This document shows, piece by piece, positions 1 to 8,321 of a DNA stretch of 64,000 nt. The notes beneath the pieces were generated by a model. That model did not search any database, was not told the DNA's origin, and worked only from the letters and a program-made list of their open reading frames with translations. Source of the stretch: Rouxiella sp. WC2420 (GTDB lineage Bacteria; Pseudomonadota; Gammaproteobacteria; Enterobacterales; Enterobacteriaceae); assembly GCF_041200025.1 (NCBI RefSeq), contig NZ_CP165628.1:2356001-2420000 (forward strand), in the 5' to 3' direction. Made by a program: the position numbers and the translations under genes. Positions within the stretch are counted from its first letter, which is position 1; the number at the start of each line of letters is the position of its first letter.

Positions 1-125
1 AATATATGAAGGCCGGGCGATATTTATGACCAATTAAGAGAAGCTCGGGCAAGGAATAAATGATCATTTATACTGCAATGAAATAAAGTGATTAAATTTG
101 CATACAATACCTATATACTAAAAGC

Positions 126-178
126 ATAGGGGCCGATATTTTATTACCACTTTTTCCATAAGTAAGACTAGCCCCTAT
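126..178. repeat. 8-bp inverted repeat beyond the 3' end of the double-glycine peptide gene
   Basis: ATAGGGGC at 126-133 is matched by GCCCCTAT at 171-178 with a 37-base AT-rich loop. It lies just downstream, on the minus strand, of the small peptide gene ending at 190. There is no clean T-run, so it could be a weak transcript end, an operator or chance. Confidence 0.25.
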
Positions 179-189
179 ATATACCGTTC

Positions 190-381
190 TTATAGAATTG
201 CAGTGGCATCGGCGTAGAGTTGATCTATGTCTGTTACCACGTTGGTAGTTTCTGCTATTACATCTTTTGAAACATCATTAACAACCTTAGAGGCACCATC
301 TCCACCATATCCACGACCTCCACGACTTTTACGTGCCCCGCCTGCAACCATTTCCAATTCATTCATATTGAGTTCTTTCAT
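190..381 (-). CDS. Small double-glycine-leader peptide (bacteriocin/RiPP-precursor-like)
   Basis: This is a 63-residue peptide. Its first 15 residues (MKELNMNELEMVAGG) have the form of the leader cut by C39-peptidase ABC exporters: charged start, Leu/Met at the -12/-7/-4-type positions and a terminal Gly-Gly. The remaining 48 residues begin with a basic Gly/Arg/Ser patch (RKSRGGRGYGG) and continue as an acidic, Val/Thr/Asp-rich stretch with helix potential. A good ribosome site, GGAGA, lies nine bases before the ATG on the minus strand. No immunity protein, maturation enzyme or exporter is visible. They would have to lie left of the window or elsewhere. It could be a class II microcin-like bacteriocin, a secreted signal or a RiPP substrate. 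The core has no Cys, so disulfides and lanthionines are excluded. Confidence 0.6.
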   Translation of the reverse strand: MKELNMNELEMVAGGARKSRGGRGYGGDGASKVVNDVSKDVIAETTNVVTDIDQLYADATAIL

Positions 382-995
382 GATAACGATCTCCGGTTAG
401 AACGTGGTGCCAACCCTTTCAGGCGTACCTTGCGGTCATCGAACAGATCATCTGTTTACCCAGGGTCTGATACAAACTTTAGATCAGGTCTTAAAAGATG
501 CGAAAACTACGCGGGTTCTGGCATCGGCCGGTTTTTTAACGCGTTTTTTATAATAGAATCAGGGACGTTTAAATACATTGAGTCAATGTGACCTTATTTT
601 GCCGTCGATTAAAGTAGTCCATTTAGACGTAACTCTTTAATTACCGCTCAAAGGCTCAGTAAATGCTTTAAATCTCCAATCTGCATTGTATTATGCTAAT
701 AAATCGATTTAGCGTCCTATTGTTGGTGTTGAATTTTAGTTAAGTTTGTAATTTATTGGTTTTAAATGCTATCGGTCTTAGGTTGAGGTGTTTTACCAGC
801 CTTCAATCGTCAGGTTTTACTGCTGCAAGCCAATCTCGACATGAAATTTCCTTTCGCAAACCGATAACGCACATTCTGCTGTAGCCAACCGCGCATTCCC
901 CACAAAAAATTCGCCATCGGCGGTAGAGTAAATCTATCGCTATTTACCGTGGCTATTGAAAGCCGCTCAACGCATTCGCATCTATCGGAGAGAAT
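382..995. other. 614-base gene-free stretch between the peptide gene and gabD
   Basis: No convincing gene is seen in either direction. It must carry the minus-strand promoter for the small peptide and the plus-strand promoter for the gabD-like gene. The first 150 bases are more GC-rich than the rest, which is AT-rich with several TAATA/TTTAAT tracts. A GGAGAG ribosome site at about 987-992 precedes the gabD start by only 3 bases. Confidence 0.5.
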
Positions 996-2456
996 ATGTC
1001 GCCATTACCTTTACAAGACGCAGCACTTTACCGCCAGCAAGGGTTTATTGCTGGAAGCTGGGTCGATGCAAACAGTAAGGAAACCATAGAGGTAGTGAAT
1101 CCCTCGACGGCAGAAGTGATTGCCCGTGTTCCGGCAATGAATGAAGAAGATACTCGAGCAGCCATTACAGCCGCTGAAAACGTGCGCATCAGTTTTGCCG
1201 AAACGCCGGCAGCAGAACGTGCCGCGATGCTCGAAAAATGGTATCAGCTGATTTTGGACAACACTGAAGACTTGGCCGTATTAATGACGGCCGAGCAGGG
1301 CAAGTCACTGGAAGAGGCGCGCGGTGAAGTGCGCTACGGTGCCAGTTTTGTTAAATGGTTTGCCGAAGAGGCGCGACGTATTTATGGCGAAACTATTCCT
1401 GCACCTACTCGCGATCGCCGCATTTTGGTGTTGAAACAGCCGGTAGGTATTGCTGCTGCGATTACGCCGTGGAATTTTCCGATAGCGATGATCACTCGTA
1501 AATGTGCGCCCGCTATCGCCGCAGGTTGTCCGATTATTGTCAAACCTTCTGACCTGACGCCGCTTTGCGCGCTGGCGCTGGCCGAGCTGGCGTCGCGTGC
1601 GGGAATTCCCGCCGGTGTACTGCAAGTCGTGACCGGCATGCCGCAGGGTATCGGCGCAGAATTGACCAGCAATCCGCTGGTGCGCAAGCTGTCGTTTACC
1701 GGTTCCACCCGCGTCGGCCAATTGCTGATGCGCCAGTGTGCAGATTCTGTTAAGCGGCTGAGTTTTGAGTTAGGCGGCAATGCGCCGTTTATTGTCTTTG
1801 ATGATGCGGATATCGAGTTGGCGATTGCTGGCGTGATGGTGAGTAAATTCCGCAATGGCGGCCAGACCTGTGTTTGTGCCAACCGCATTTTGGTACAGCG
1901 TGGTATCTACGACAAGTTTGCCGCACGATTGGTAGAAGAAACTAACAAACTGAAAGTTGGAGACGGTTTTGCGGCCGGAACGCAAATCGGACCGTTGATT
2001 AATAAAGCTGCGGTTGAAAAGGTCAATCGACATATCGATGATGCATTAAGCCAAGGCGCTCGTCTGCTGACCGGCGGTATCGCCGAAAGCGGTAATAATT
2101 TTGCCCAGCCTACGGTTCTGGCCGATGTCACCGCCAAGATGCTTATCGCCAATGAAGAAACTTTTGGTCCCGTTGCGCCATTATTTTGTTTTGATGATGA
2201 GCAGCAGGCGATTGATTTGGCCAATGCTACGCCATTTGGTTTAGCGGCCTATTTCTTTACCGAAAATTTACGTCGTTCATGGCGAGTCGCCGAGAAACTT
2301 GAATTTGGCATGGTAGGTTTGAATACCGGTTCTGTTTCTTTAGAAATAGCCCCATTCGGCGGGGTTAAACTCTCGGGAATAGGGCGCGAAGGGGCTAAGG
2401 CAGGTATCGAAGAATATTTAGAAATGAAGTCATTTCATATTGGCGGGCTGGATTAA
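996..2456 (+). CDS. gabD: NAD(P)-dependent succinate-semialdehyde dehydrogenase (GabD-like)
   Basis: Predicted cytosolic aldehyde dehydrogenase of 486 residues, the usual GabD length. It oxidises succinate semialdehyde to succinate at the end of GABA/polyamine breakdown. Visible landmarks are the coenzyme and oxyanion Asn in TPWNFP (N160), the VKPS lysine (K183), the general-base Glu in FELGG (E258) and the catalytic Cys in GGQTCVC (C292). The CxC at 292/294 is the pair known to be redox-active in E. coli GabD, which favours succinate semialdehyde over other aldehydes. The gene is monocistronic and ends at a strong terminator (2515-2547). A GABA-type aminotransferase lies 18 kb downstream, so the GABA shunt is not organised as one operon here. 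Glutarate semialdehyde is a plausible alternative substrate. Confidence 0.85.
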   Translation: MSPLPLQDAALYRQQGFIAGSWVDANSKETIEVVNPSTAEVIARVPAMNEEDTRAAITAAENVRISFAETPAAERAAMLEKWYQLILDNTEDLAVLMTAEQGKSLEEARGEVRYGASFVKWFAEEARRIYGETIPAPTRDRRILVLKQPVGIAAAITPWNFPIAMITRKCAPAIAAGCPIIVKPSDLTPLCALALAELASRAGIPAGVLQVVTGMPQGIGAELTSNPLVRKLSFTGSTRVGQLLMRQCADSVKRLSFELGGNAPFIVFDDADIELAIAGVMVSKFRNGGQTCVCANRILVQRGIYDKFAARLVEETNKLKVGDGFAAGTQIGPLINKAAVEKVNRHIDDALSQGARLLTGGIAESGNNFAQPTVLADVTAKMLIANEETFGPVAPLFCFDDEQQAIDLANATPFGLAAYFFTENLRRSWRVAEKLEFGMVGLNTGSVSLEIAPFGGVKLSGIGREGAKAGIEEYLEMKSFHIGGLD

Positions 2457-2514
2457 TTTCTAAAGTTAAATATTCCTCGATCAGCCGAAATTTTATCGTA
2501 CTTAAGCCGATAAG

Positions 2515-2547
2515 CGGCTACCTCACAATAGGTAGCCGTTTTTTTTT
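2515..2547 (+). terminator. Intrinsic terminator of gabD-like gene
   Basis: CGGCTACCT at 2515-2523 pairs with AGGTAGCCG at 2530-2538 around a 6-base loop and is followed by nine T residues. It is a textbook rho-independent terminator 60 bases after the gabD stop. Confidence 0.9.
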
Positions 2548-2673
2548 GGAGTCGCGAATTTTTCTGCCATATCAATGACTCAAGACCTTTATCTGAGGTG
2601 CTTTCTAAGTGCAATGCTATTAAATCCATATTAAATAGTGGGTTAGGAAAATTGGCTTAATCACTCGTGGTTA

Positions 2674-2715
2674 TTTTGGTGCATCAGTAACCGTGATATT
2701 CATCCTTTTGGTGCA
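2674..2715 (+). promoter_or_regulatory. Direct repeat TTTTGGTGCA, possible activator sites
   Basis: Two identical 10-mers lie at 2674-2683 and 2706-2715, spaced 32 bp, about 120-170 bp upstream of the sigma-54-type promoter, where an enhancer-binding protein would sit. TGGTGCA resembles one half of an NtrC site, but the other half-site is not seen at the expected distance. Confidence 0.35.
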
Positions 2716-2835
2716 AAAAACTGTTCTCTGGGGCTTCAGATAATATTTAAAAACGGATTTATGAACTTTTACCCTCTGCTACGGCATAAAACGTTTTTTG
2801 GACCACGGATTCCGCATTTTCCGTTTTTAATAATA

Positions 2836-2850
2836 TGGCACGCTTTATGC
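2836..2850 (+). promoter_or_regulatory. Sigma-54-type promoter
   Basis: TGGCACGCTTTATGC fits the -24/-12 consensus TGGCACG-N4-TTGC with one mismatch (ATGC for TTGC) and exact GG-to-GC spacing. Transcription would begin about 12 bases downstream, giving a leader of about 200 bases before the ATG at 3068. This predicts nitrogen-limitation or activator-dependent control of the 3.1-16.4 kb cluster. Confidence 0.6.
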
Positions 2851-3067
2851 TTATTAGTATCAGAGGAATTATTTATTGTGGCTTGCACGGCAGTCGGGGA
2901 AATTAATACGCGAACAAAGTATTAATTTTCTTCATAGAGTTGAATATGCAGATTTTGATCGATAAATAATCGTCAAAGCATTGCCTGCTTATTTAATGGT
3001 CGTTTTTATTGGCAAGTCATAAATATTTTCCGACCCTTTATCCGTATTGAATGAGGAATTGTTGATC

Positions 3068-4540
3068 ATGTTGAGTTTTGATCCTGAAAAAGTGCCTTTA
3101 CCTGCCGGGCACCTGATTGGCGGCAAAATCATCGCCGGTAACGGTGAACGTATCAGCGTTAACCGTCCGTCTGACGGGCAATTCCTTGGTGAAATCCCCG
3201 ACGGCGACGCCGAGCTGGTTAATCTGGCAGTCACCAACGCCCATCAGTCCTGGCTGGAAAGTGGCTGGGGAACGCGCCCGCCGCGCGAACGCGGCAAAGT
3301 GCTGCGCCGCTGGGCCGACCTGATTGAGCAAAACGCCGTGACGCTGGGCCAGCTTGAGGCGATCAGCTCAACGCGTCCTATCTATGACGTGGTGAATCAC
3401 GAAATCCCGTTCACTGCCGAAGCAATTCGTTTTTACGCCGAGTGTTGTGACAAATACAGCGGTGACGTGCTGCCGACTCGCGCTAACAGCCTCGGCATGT
3501 TGGTGCCGGAACCGTATGGCGTGATTGGCGCGATTACCCCATGGAATTTTCCGCTGTCGATGGCTTCGTGGAAATTAGGTCCGGCGCTGGCAGCAGGAAA
3601 TGCCGTGGTGTTGAAACCTTCTGAATTGACGCCGTTTTCCAGCGTGATGTTAGCGGAACTGGCGATTGAGGCCGGGCTGCCAGCCGGGGTGCTGAACATT
3701 GTGCAGGGGCGCGGTTTGAGCTGCGGCAGCGCGTTAGTCAATCATCCGTTGGTGCGCAAAATTTCCTTTACCGGCTCGACGGCTACCGGCGCGCAAATCA
3801 TGAGCCAGGCGGCGCTTAACGGCATGAAACCGGTCACTCTGGAACTGGGTGGCAAAAGCCCGCAGCTGGTGTTCGACGATGCCGGTGATATCGACGTGGT
3901 TGCCGGACGAATTTTCCGTGGCTTTACCGCCAACGGCGGACAGGCCTGCGTAGCCGGAACGCGTTTAGTGGTGCAGTCCGGCATTGCCGATGCGCTTGTC
4001 GCCAAACTGGTTGCACTTTGCGAAGGCGTCGAGGCGGGCAATACCTGGAACAGCGCTTGCCGCTATGCGCCAATCATCGACGCTCGTCAGGCAAACAAAA
4101 TCCAATCCATTGTTCAAGCGGCTATCAACGAGGGCGCACAGCTGCTGGCCGGTGGCGAATTCTTCGCCAATACCGACGCCGGATATTTCTTCAAACCGAC
4201 GCTGCTGGCCGGTGTTGGTGCCGAATCTGCCGCCGTGCAGGAAGAAATTTTTGGACCGGTGCTGACCATTCAAACCTTTGAAACTGAAGAACAGGGGCTA
4301 GCGCTGGCCGACCACGCGATTTACGGATTGGCTGCCGGAGTTCACACCTTGAATATCGACCGGGCGCTGCGTGCCATGCGTCGGCTGGCGGCCGGAACCG
4401 TTTGGATCAACCGCTACGGCCGTTCCGGAGACTTTATTATCCCAACCGGCGGTTTTAACGGGTCCGGTATTGGTAAAGATTTAGGCCGTCAGGCGTTCGA
4501 AGCCTGCCTGCGTTATAAAAGTGTACTGATTGATTTTTAA
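3068..4540 (+). CDS. Aldehyde dehydrogenase, first gene of the amine/peptide catabolic cluster
   Basis: 490-residue cytosolic NAD(P)-dependent aldehyde dehydrogenase. The ATG at 3068 is preferred over the in-frame TTG at 3047 because GAGGAA (3053-3058) lies nine bases before it. The motifs are complete: TPWNFP (N160), LELGGK (E259) and NGGQAC (C294). Because it sits with two flavin amine/amino-acid oxidases, it probably oxidises the aldehyde left after oxidative deamination, as PuuC does in putrescine breakdown. The substrate cannot be read from sequence. It starts a co-directional run reaching about 16.36 kb. It is similar to but clearly distinct from the GabD-like protein at 1.0 kb, so this is not a recent duplication. 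Confidence 0.8.
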   Translation: MLSFDPEKVPLPAGHLIGGKIIAGNGERISVNRPSDGQFLGEIPDGDAELVNLAVTNAHQSWLESGWGTRPPRERGKVLRRWADLIEQNAVTLGQLEAISSTRPIYDVVNHEIPFTAEAIRFYAECCDKYSGDVLPTRANSLGMLVPEPYGVIGAITPWNFPLSMASWKLGPALAAGNAVVLKPSELTPFSSVMLAELAIEAGLPAGVLNIVQGRGLSCGSALVNHPLVRKISFTGSTATGAQIMSQAALNGMKPVTLELGGKSPQLVFDDAGDIDVVAGRIFRGFTANGGQACVAGTRLVVQSGIADALVAKLVALCEGVEAGNTWNSACRYAPIIDARQANKIQSIVQAAINEGAQLLAGGEFFANTDAGYFFKPTLLAGVGAESAAVQEEIFGPVLTIQTFETEEQGLALADHAIYGLAAGVHTLNIDRALRAMRRLAAGTVWINRYGRSGDFIIPTGGFNGSGIGKDLGRQAFEACLRYKSVLIDF

Positions 4541-4593
4541 TACTTTCTACTACTTTTCAACACACGAAAACACTATCGGAGAAGGGGATTATC

Positions 4594-5262
4594 ATGGCGG
4601 TATTCAAACCTAAGTTCATTACTTTCGACTGCTACGGCACGCTGATTAATTTCGACATGGCCGGAGCGGCAAGCGCTATTTTTGCTGATCGCGTCAGCGC
4701 AGACCAGATGCTGGCATTCACCACCGATTTTGCGCGTTACCGCATGGATGAAGTGCTGGGCGCGTGGAAACCTTACGGCGACGTAGTTTGCCAGGCGATG
4801 GTTCGCACCTGCAAAAAATGGGGCGTGGAATATAAAGACAGCGATGGTGCCGGGATCATGGAAGCCTGTGCGACCTGGGGTCCTCATCCAGACGTGCCTG
4901 CCGGACTGGCGAAAGTCGCCAAAGAGTTCCCGCTGGTGCTGCTTTCCAACACCATGAACGACCTTATCACCCATCACGTACCGCGCCTTGGCGCACCTAT
5001 CCACCGCGTATTTACCGCCGAGCAGGCACAGTCCTATAAGCCAAGAATGCGCGGCTTTGAATACATGCTCGATGAGCTGGGCTGTGGTCCGGAAGATATT
5101 CTGCACGTTTCTTCCAGCCTGCGTTATGACCTGATGACCTGCCACGATATGGGCATCAAAAACAAGGTTTGGGTGAACCGTGGGCACGATCCTGCCAACC
5201 CGGCTTATGGCTACACAGAAATCAAGGATATTGGCGGACTGCCGGGCGTCGTCGGGCTGTAA
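4594..5262 (+). CDS. HAD-superfamily hydrolase, haloacid dehalogenase type II-like
   Basis: 222 residues, the size of L-2-haloacid dehalogenases. Motif I is FDCYGTL with nucleophile D12, where the Tyr between Cys and Gly is typical of type II dehalogenases. Motif II is LLSNT (S118/N119), the motif III lysine is in SYKP (K149), and the C-terminal acidic/Ser region (HVSSSLRYDL) aligns with motif IV. A literal dehalogenase role is not implied. Such proteins commonly accompany DAO oxidase and aldehyde dehydrogenase genes and may act on a phosphorylated or halogenated side product. GGAGAAGGGG lies just before the ATG. It is 53 bases after the aldehyde dehydrogenase and evidently co-transcribed. 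Confidence 0.7.
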   Translation: MAVFKPKFITFDCYGTLINFDMAGAASAIFADRVSADQMLAFTTDFARYRMDEVLGAWKPYGDVVCQAMVRTCKKWGVEYKDSDGAGIMEACATWGPHPDVPAGLAKVAKEFPLVLLSNTMNDLITHHVPRLGAPIHRVFTAEQAQSYKPRMRGFEYMLDELGCGPEDILHVSSSLRYDLMTCHDMGIKNKVWVNRGHDPANPAYGYTEIKDIGGLPGVVGL

Positions 5263-5336
5263 GTCGAATCGAGTTGTGAAGAATAGATAGAGCAAGGCAG
5301 GCGATACACAGATTAGTCACTGGATGAGGCACAGGC

Positions 5337-6614
5337 ATGAAACTTGAATCATTTTGGCAGGCAACAGCACCGGTTTTCAGCGGCGCGGCAGCGGGAGAAC
5401 TCCCGAAAAAGGCCGAGGTTGTGGTGGTCGGCGGTGGATTTACCGGGCTGTCGGCGGCCTATAACCTGGCGAAAGCCGGGGTCGATGTGGTGGTGCTGGA
5501 GGCCGGTGAGGTGCTGAGTCAGGCATCCGGTCGCAACGGCGGTCACTGCAACACTGGCGTCGCGCAGAACTTTGCCTCTCTGGTAGAAAGTATCGGCCTG
5601 GAACAAGCCTCTATTTATTACCATGCCTACACCGATGCCGTGGAATACGTGCAGTCGATTATTAAAGATGAAGCCATCGACTGCGATTTTATTCGCACCG
5701 GCAAACTCAAACTGGCCAGCAAGGCCAAGCATTTTCCTTCGCTGGTCAAGACCTATGAACTGCTAAAACGCACCGTCGACAGCAACGTCGAATTAATTGA
5801 AGCGGCGCATATCCGCAATGAAATCGGCTCCGACGCCTTCCACGGTGGCCTGCTGCAAAAAGGCGGCGGCCAGATGCACATGGGTAAGTTTGGCATCGGC
5901 CTGGCTCAGGCGGCAGTCGCCAGCGGCGCGGTTATCCATGCCCACACTGCGGTTACAGGCTTGCAGCAGATCGACGGCCATCGTTATCGAGTCAGCACCG
6001 CACGCGGCGAAATTGAAGCCGGGCGCGTCCTGCTGGCGACCGGCACCTCCGACAAAGGGCCTTTCTCCTGGTTCCAGCGTCGCATCGTGCCCGTAGGCAG
6101 CTTTATTATCGCCACCGCTCCGTTGACGCCAGCCCAGCTGAAGCAGGCGTTTATCAATAATCGCACCTATGTGACCTCACTCAATATTGGCAACTATTTC
6201 CGCACTACCGCTGATAACCGACTGATTTTCGGCGGCCGTGCGCGTTTCGCCATCAGCAGCCCAACTTCCGACGCGCGCAGCGGTGCAGTACTGAGATCGG
6301 GTCTGCGTGAATTGTTCCCGCAAATTGCCGATGTCGATATCGATTACTGCTGGGGCGGACTGGTGGATATGACCGCCGATCGCCTGCCGCGCGCCGGTGA
6401 ACACGAGGGGCTGTTCTACTCGATGGGCTACAGCGGGCACGGCACGCAGATGTCGGTGTACATGGGCAAAGTGATGGCGGCATTGGTTACCGGCAAACCG
6501 GTCAGTAATCCTTGGCAGCGCAGCAATTGGGCCGCGATGCCTGGATACTTTGGCAAACCCTGGTTCTTGCCAGTGGCGGGCCTGTATTACAAAGCCAAAG
6601 ACAAGGTTTCGTAA
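5337..6614 (+). CDS. FAD-dependent oxidoreductase of the DAO family (PuuB-like)
   Basis: 425 residues. The Rossmann FAD motif GGGFTGLSAAYNL starts at residue 32 after a short amphipathic N-terminus. The following SGRNGG segment is characteristic of gamma-glutamylputrescine oxidases (PuuB) and sarcosine/glycine-type DAO enzymes. The C-terminal WGGLVDMTADRLP and GYSGHG motifs close the FAD site. Expected chemistry is oxidation of a primary or secondary amine to an imine, releasing aldehyde plus amine or ammonia and H2O2. It lies between the HAD protein and the importer. With the upstream aldehyde dehydrogenase this resembles the puuB-puuC step, but puuA and puuD are absent, so the substrate probably differs from gamma-glutamylputrescine. 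Confidence 0.75.
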   Translation: MKLESFWQATAPVFSGAAAGELPKKAEVVVVGGGFTGLSAAYNLAKAGVDVVVLEAGEVLSQASGRNGGHCNTGVAQNFASLVESIGLEQASIYYHAYTDAVEYVQSIIKDEAIDCDFIRTGKLKLASKAKHFPSLVKTYELLKRTVDSNVELIEAAHIRNEIGSDAFHGGLLQKGGGQMHMGKFGIGLAQAAVASGAVIHAHTAVTGLQQIDGHRYRVSTARGEIEAGRVLLATGTSDKGPFSWFQRRIVPVGSFIIATAPLTPAQLKQAFINNRTYVTSLNIGNYFRTTADNRLIFGGRARFAISSPTSDARSGAVLRSGLRELFPQIADVDIDYCWGGLVDMTADRLPRAGEHEGLFYSMGYSGHGTQMSVYMGKVMAALVTGKPVSNPWQRSNWAAMPGYFGKPWFLPVAGLYYKAKDKVS

Positions 6615-6685
6615 GTCAGCGGCAAAGCATAATTCATTAACATCCATGGCTTTTTTCGGTAAATACCGCATTCGGGGAGATTTCA

Positions 6686-8308
6686 ATGAGTAAATTTCGT
6701 AAAGAATCAGGTCCAGCCACACCGAAGTCTGCTGCAACAGCGCTGAATTCTGGCCTGCCAGAGATCAACGTTTCACGTCGCGGCGTGATGAAAATGTTTT
6801 CAGCCGGTGCCGCACTAACCACCGGCATTATCAGCCTGCCAAACAGCGCCTGGGCTGCCGAAGCCACGCCGGTTAAAGGCGGAAAACTGCGCGCTGCGGC
6901 GGCTAACTCGTCCGCTGCCGATACGTTGGACCCTGCCAAGGGCAACAATAGCGGCGATTATATGCGCCAGTACATGTTTTACAGCGGTCTTACCGAGTTG
7001 GACACCAAGCTTGTCCCGCAGATGGGGCTGGCTGAATCCATCAGCAGCAGTGACGGTGTCACCTGGAGCATTAAACTGCGTCAGGGGGTGACCTTCCACG
7101 ACGGTAAATCGTTGACCGCACAAGACGTGGTTTACTCGTTGTCGCGCCATAAAGATCCCGCCGTCGCCTCCACTGCCATCTCGTTGGCCAAACAGTTTAC
7201 CAGCGTGAAAGCCGTGGGACTGATGGAAGTTGAAATCATACTCGCTCAGGCCAACTTCGACCTGCCGTCGATTCTGGGCACGCCAGCTTTCCTGATCCTG
7301 CAGGACGGCACTAAAGATTTCAGCAAAGCCATCGGCACCGGCCCCTATACCTGCAAGGAATTTTCCCCCGGCACCCGCACCGTGGGCGAGCGCAACAAGA
7401 ATTTCTGGAAACCAGGCCTGCCGCATCTTGATGAAGTCGAGCTGCTGGGAGTGACCGATCAGGCCGGGCGCGTCAATGCGCTGCTCTCCGGTGAGCTACA
7501 TTTTGTTTCGACTATCAGTTCCCGCGATGTAAAACGCATTAATGGTTCCGGTTCTTGTTCGGTGCTGGAAAGTAAATCCGGGATGTACAGCGATTTGATC
7601 CTGCGTCAGGACGCGGCGATCACCAGCAATCCTGATTTCGTCCTGGCGATGAAATATTTGCAACCTCGCGAGACCCTGCTGAAAACGGCGGTTCAGGGCT
7701 TTGGCACCGTAGCCAATGACCATCCGGTTCCACCTTGGCACCCGTATTTCAACAAGGACCTGCCGCAGCGCCCTAACGATCTCGACAAAGCCAGGTTTTA
7801 CCTCAAGAAGTCAGGTCTGGTGAAGCCGAGTCTGGAAATCGTGACCACCGATAACATCGAAGGGGCGATTGAAGGCGCGCAGTTCCTGCAACAGTTGGGA
7901 TCACAGGTCGGTATGAACCTGAAAGTGCGTCGCGTGCCTTATGACGGTTACTGGTCGCAACACTGGATGAAACACCCGATTTCCTACGGCTCGGTCAACC
8001 CGCGTCCGACGCTGGACCTGCTGTTTAGCCAGTTTTATAAATCCGACGCGCCGTGGAACGAGTCCGGCTGGAAAAATGCCCAGTTTGATCAGCTGGTTAC
8101 TGCGGCACGCGGTGAGCGCGATCAGGCTAAGCGCAAGCAGATGTACGGCGATATGCAAGAACTGGTCTATAACCACTGCGGAACCATTATTCCGTTGTTT
8201 ATCAGTTCATTGGATGGTTACAGCAACAAGGTCAAAGGGGTAGAGTCTTATCCGTCGGGCATGATGATGGGCTATCGCTTCACTGAGCTTGTCTGGCTAT
8301 CAGCATAA
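6686..8308 (+). CDS. Periplasmic solute-binding protein of Dpp/Opp-type ABC importer 1 (Tat signal)
   Basis: 540 residues, SBP_bac_5 family. The long N-terminus carries a twin-arginine-type signal (SRRGVMKMF, arginines 31-32) followed by a hydrophobic stretch and AWA-A cleavage near residue 57. Tat export is unusual for the family but recurs among some opine/peptide binding proteins. It presumably captures the cluster's substrate for the two permeases and the fused ATPase that follow. The family binds peptides, opines, nickel chelates and some sugars, so the ligand is open. The amine oxidases around it favour an amino-acid or peptide derivative. GGGGAG lies shortly before the ATG. Confidence 0.85.
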   Translation: MSKFRKESGPATPKSAATALNSGLPEINVSRRGVMKMFSAGAALTTGIISLPNSAWAAEATPVKGGKLRAAAANSSAADTLDPAKGNNSGDYMRQYMFYSGLTELDTKLVPQMGLAESISSSDGVTWSIKLRQGVTFHDGKSLTAQDVVYSLSRHKDPAVASTAISLAKQFTSVKAVGLMEVEIILAQANFDLPSILGTPAFLILQDGTKDFSKAIGTGPYTCKEFSPGTRTVGERNKNFWKPGLPHLDEVELLGVTDQAGRVNALLSGELHFVSTISSRDVKRINGSGSCSVLESKSGMYSDLILRQDAAITSNPDFVLAMKYLQPRETLLKTAVQGFGTVANDHPVPPWHPYFNKDLPQRPNDLDKARFYLKKSGLVKPSLEIVTTDNIEGAIEGAQFLQQLGSQVGMNLKVRRVPYDGYWSQHWMKHPISYGSVNPRPTLDLLFSQFYKSDAPWNESGWKNAQFDQLVTAARGERDQAKRKQMYGDMQELVYNHCGTIIPLFISSLDGYSNKVKGVESYPSGMMMGYRFTELVWLSA

Positions 8309-8321
8309 TCCGGAGGTAGTC

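Larger units (their letters stand above)
2457..3067. other. 611-base regulatory region before the amine/peptide catabolic cluster
   Basis: It holds the gabD terminator, two copies of TTTTGGTGCA (2674-2683 and 2706-2715, 32 bp apart, about three helical turns), a sigma-54-type promoter at 2836-2850 and roughly 200 bases of untranslated leader. I see no gene. A minus-strand reading frame across 2989-3237 overlaps the next gene and looks like a shadow. Confidence 0.6.

Noticed and set aside
2674-2715. Full NtrC binding sites
   Set aside because: Only TGGTGCA half-sites are present; the opposite GCAC half-site is absent at the required spacing, so they are reported only as repeats.
2989-3237. 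Minus-strand 82-codon frame over the start of the second aldehyde dehydrogenase
   Set aside because: It overlaps the dehydrogenase start and its well-placed ribosome site, and has no protein-like features.
4573-5295. Minus-strand open frame covering the HAD hydrolase
   Set aside because: It is a mirror of the HAD coding region, whose catalytic motifs are intact on the plus strand.
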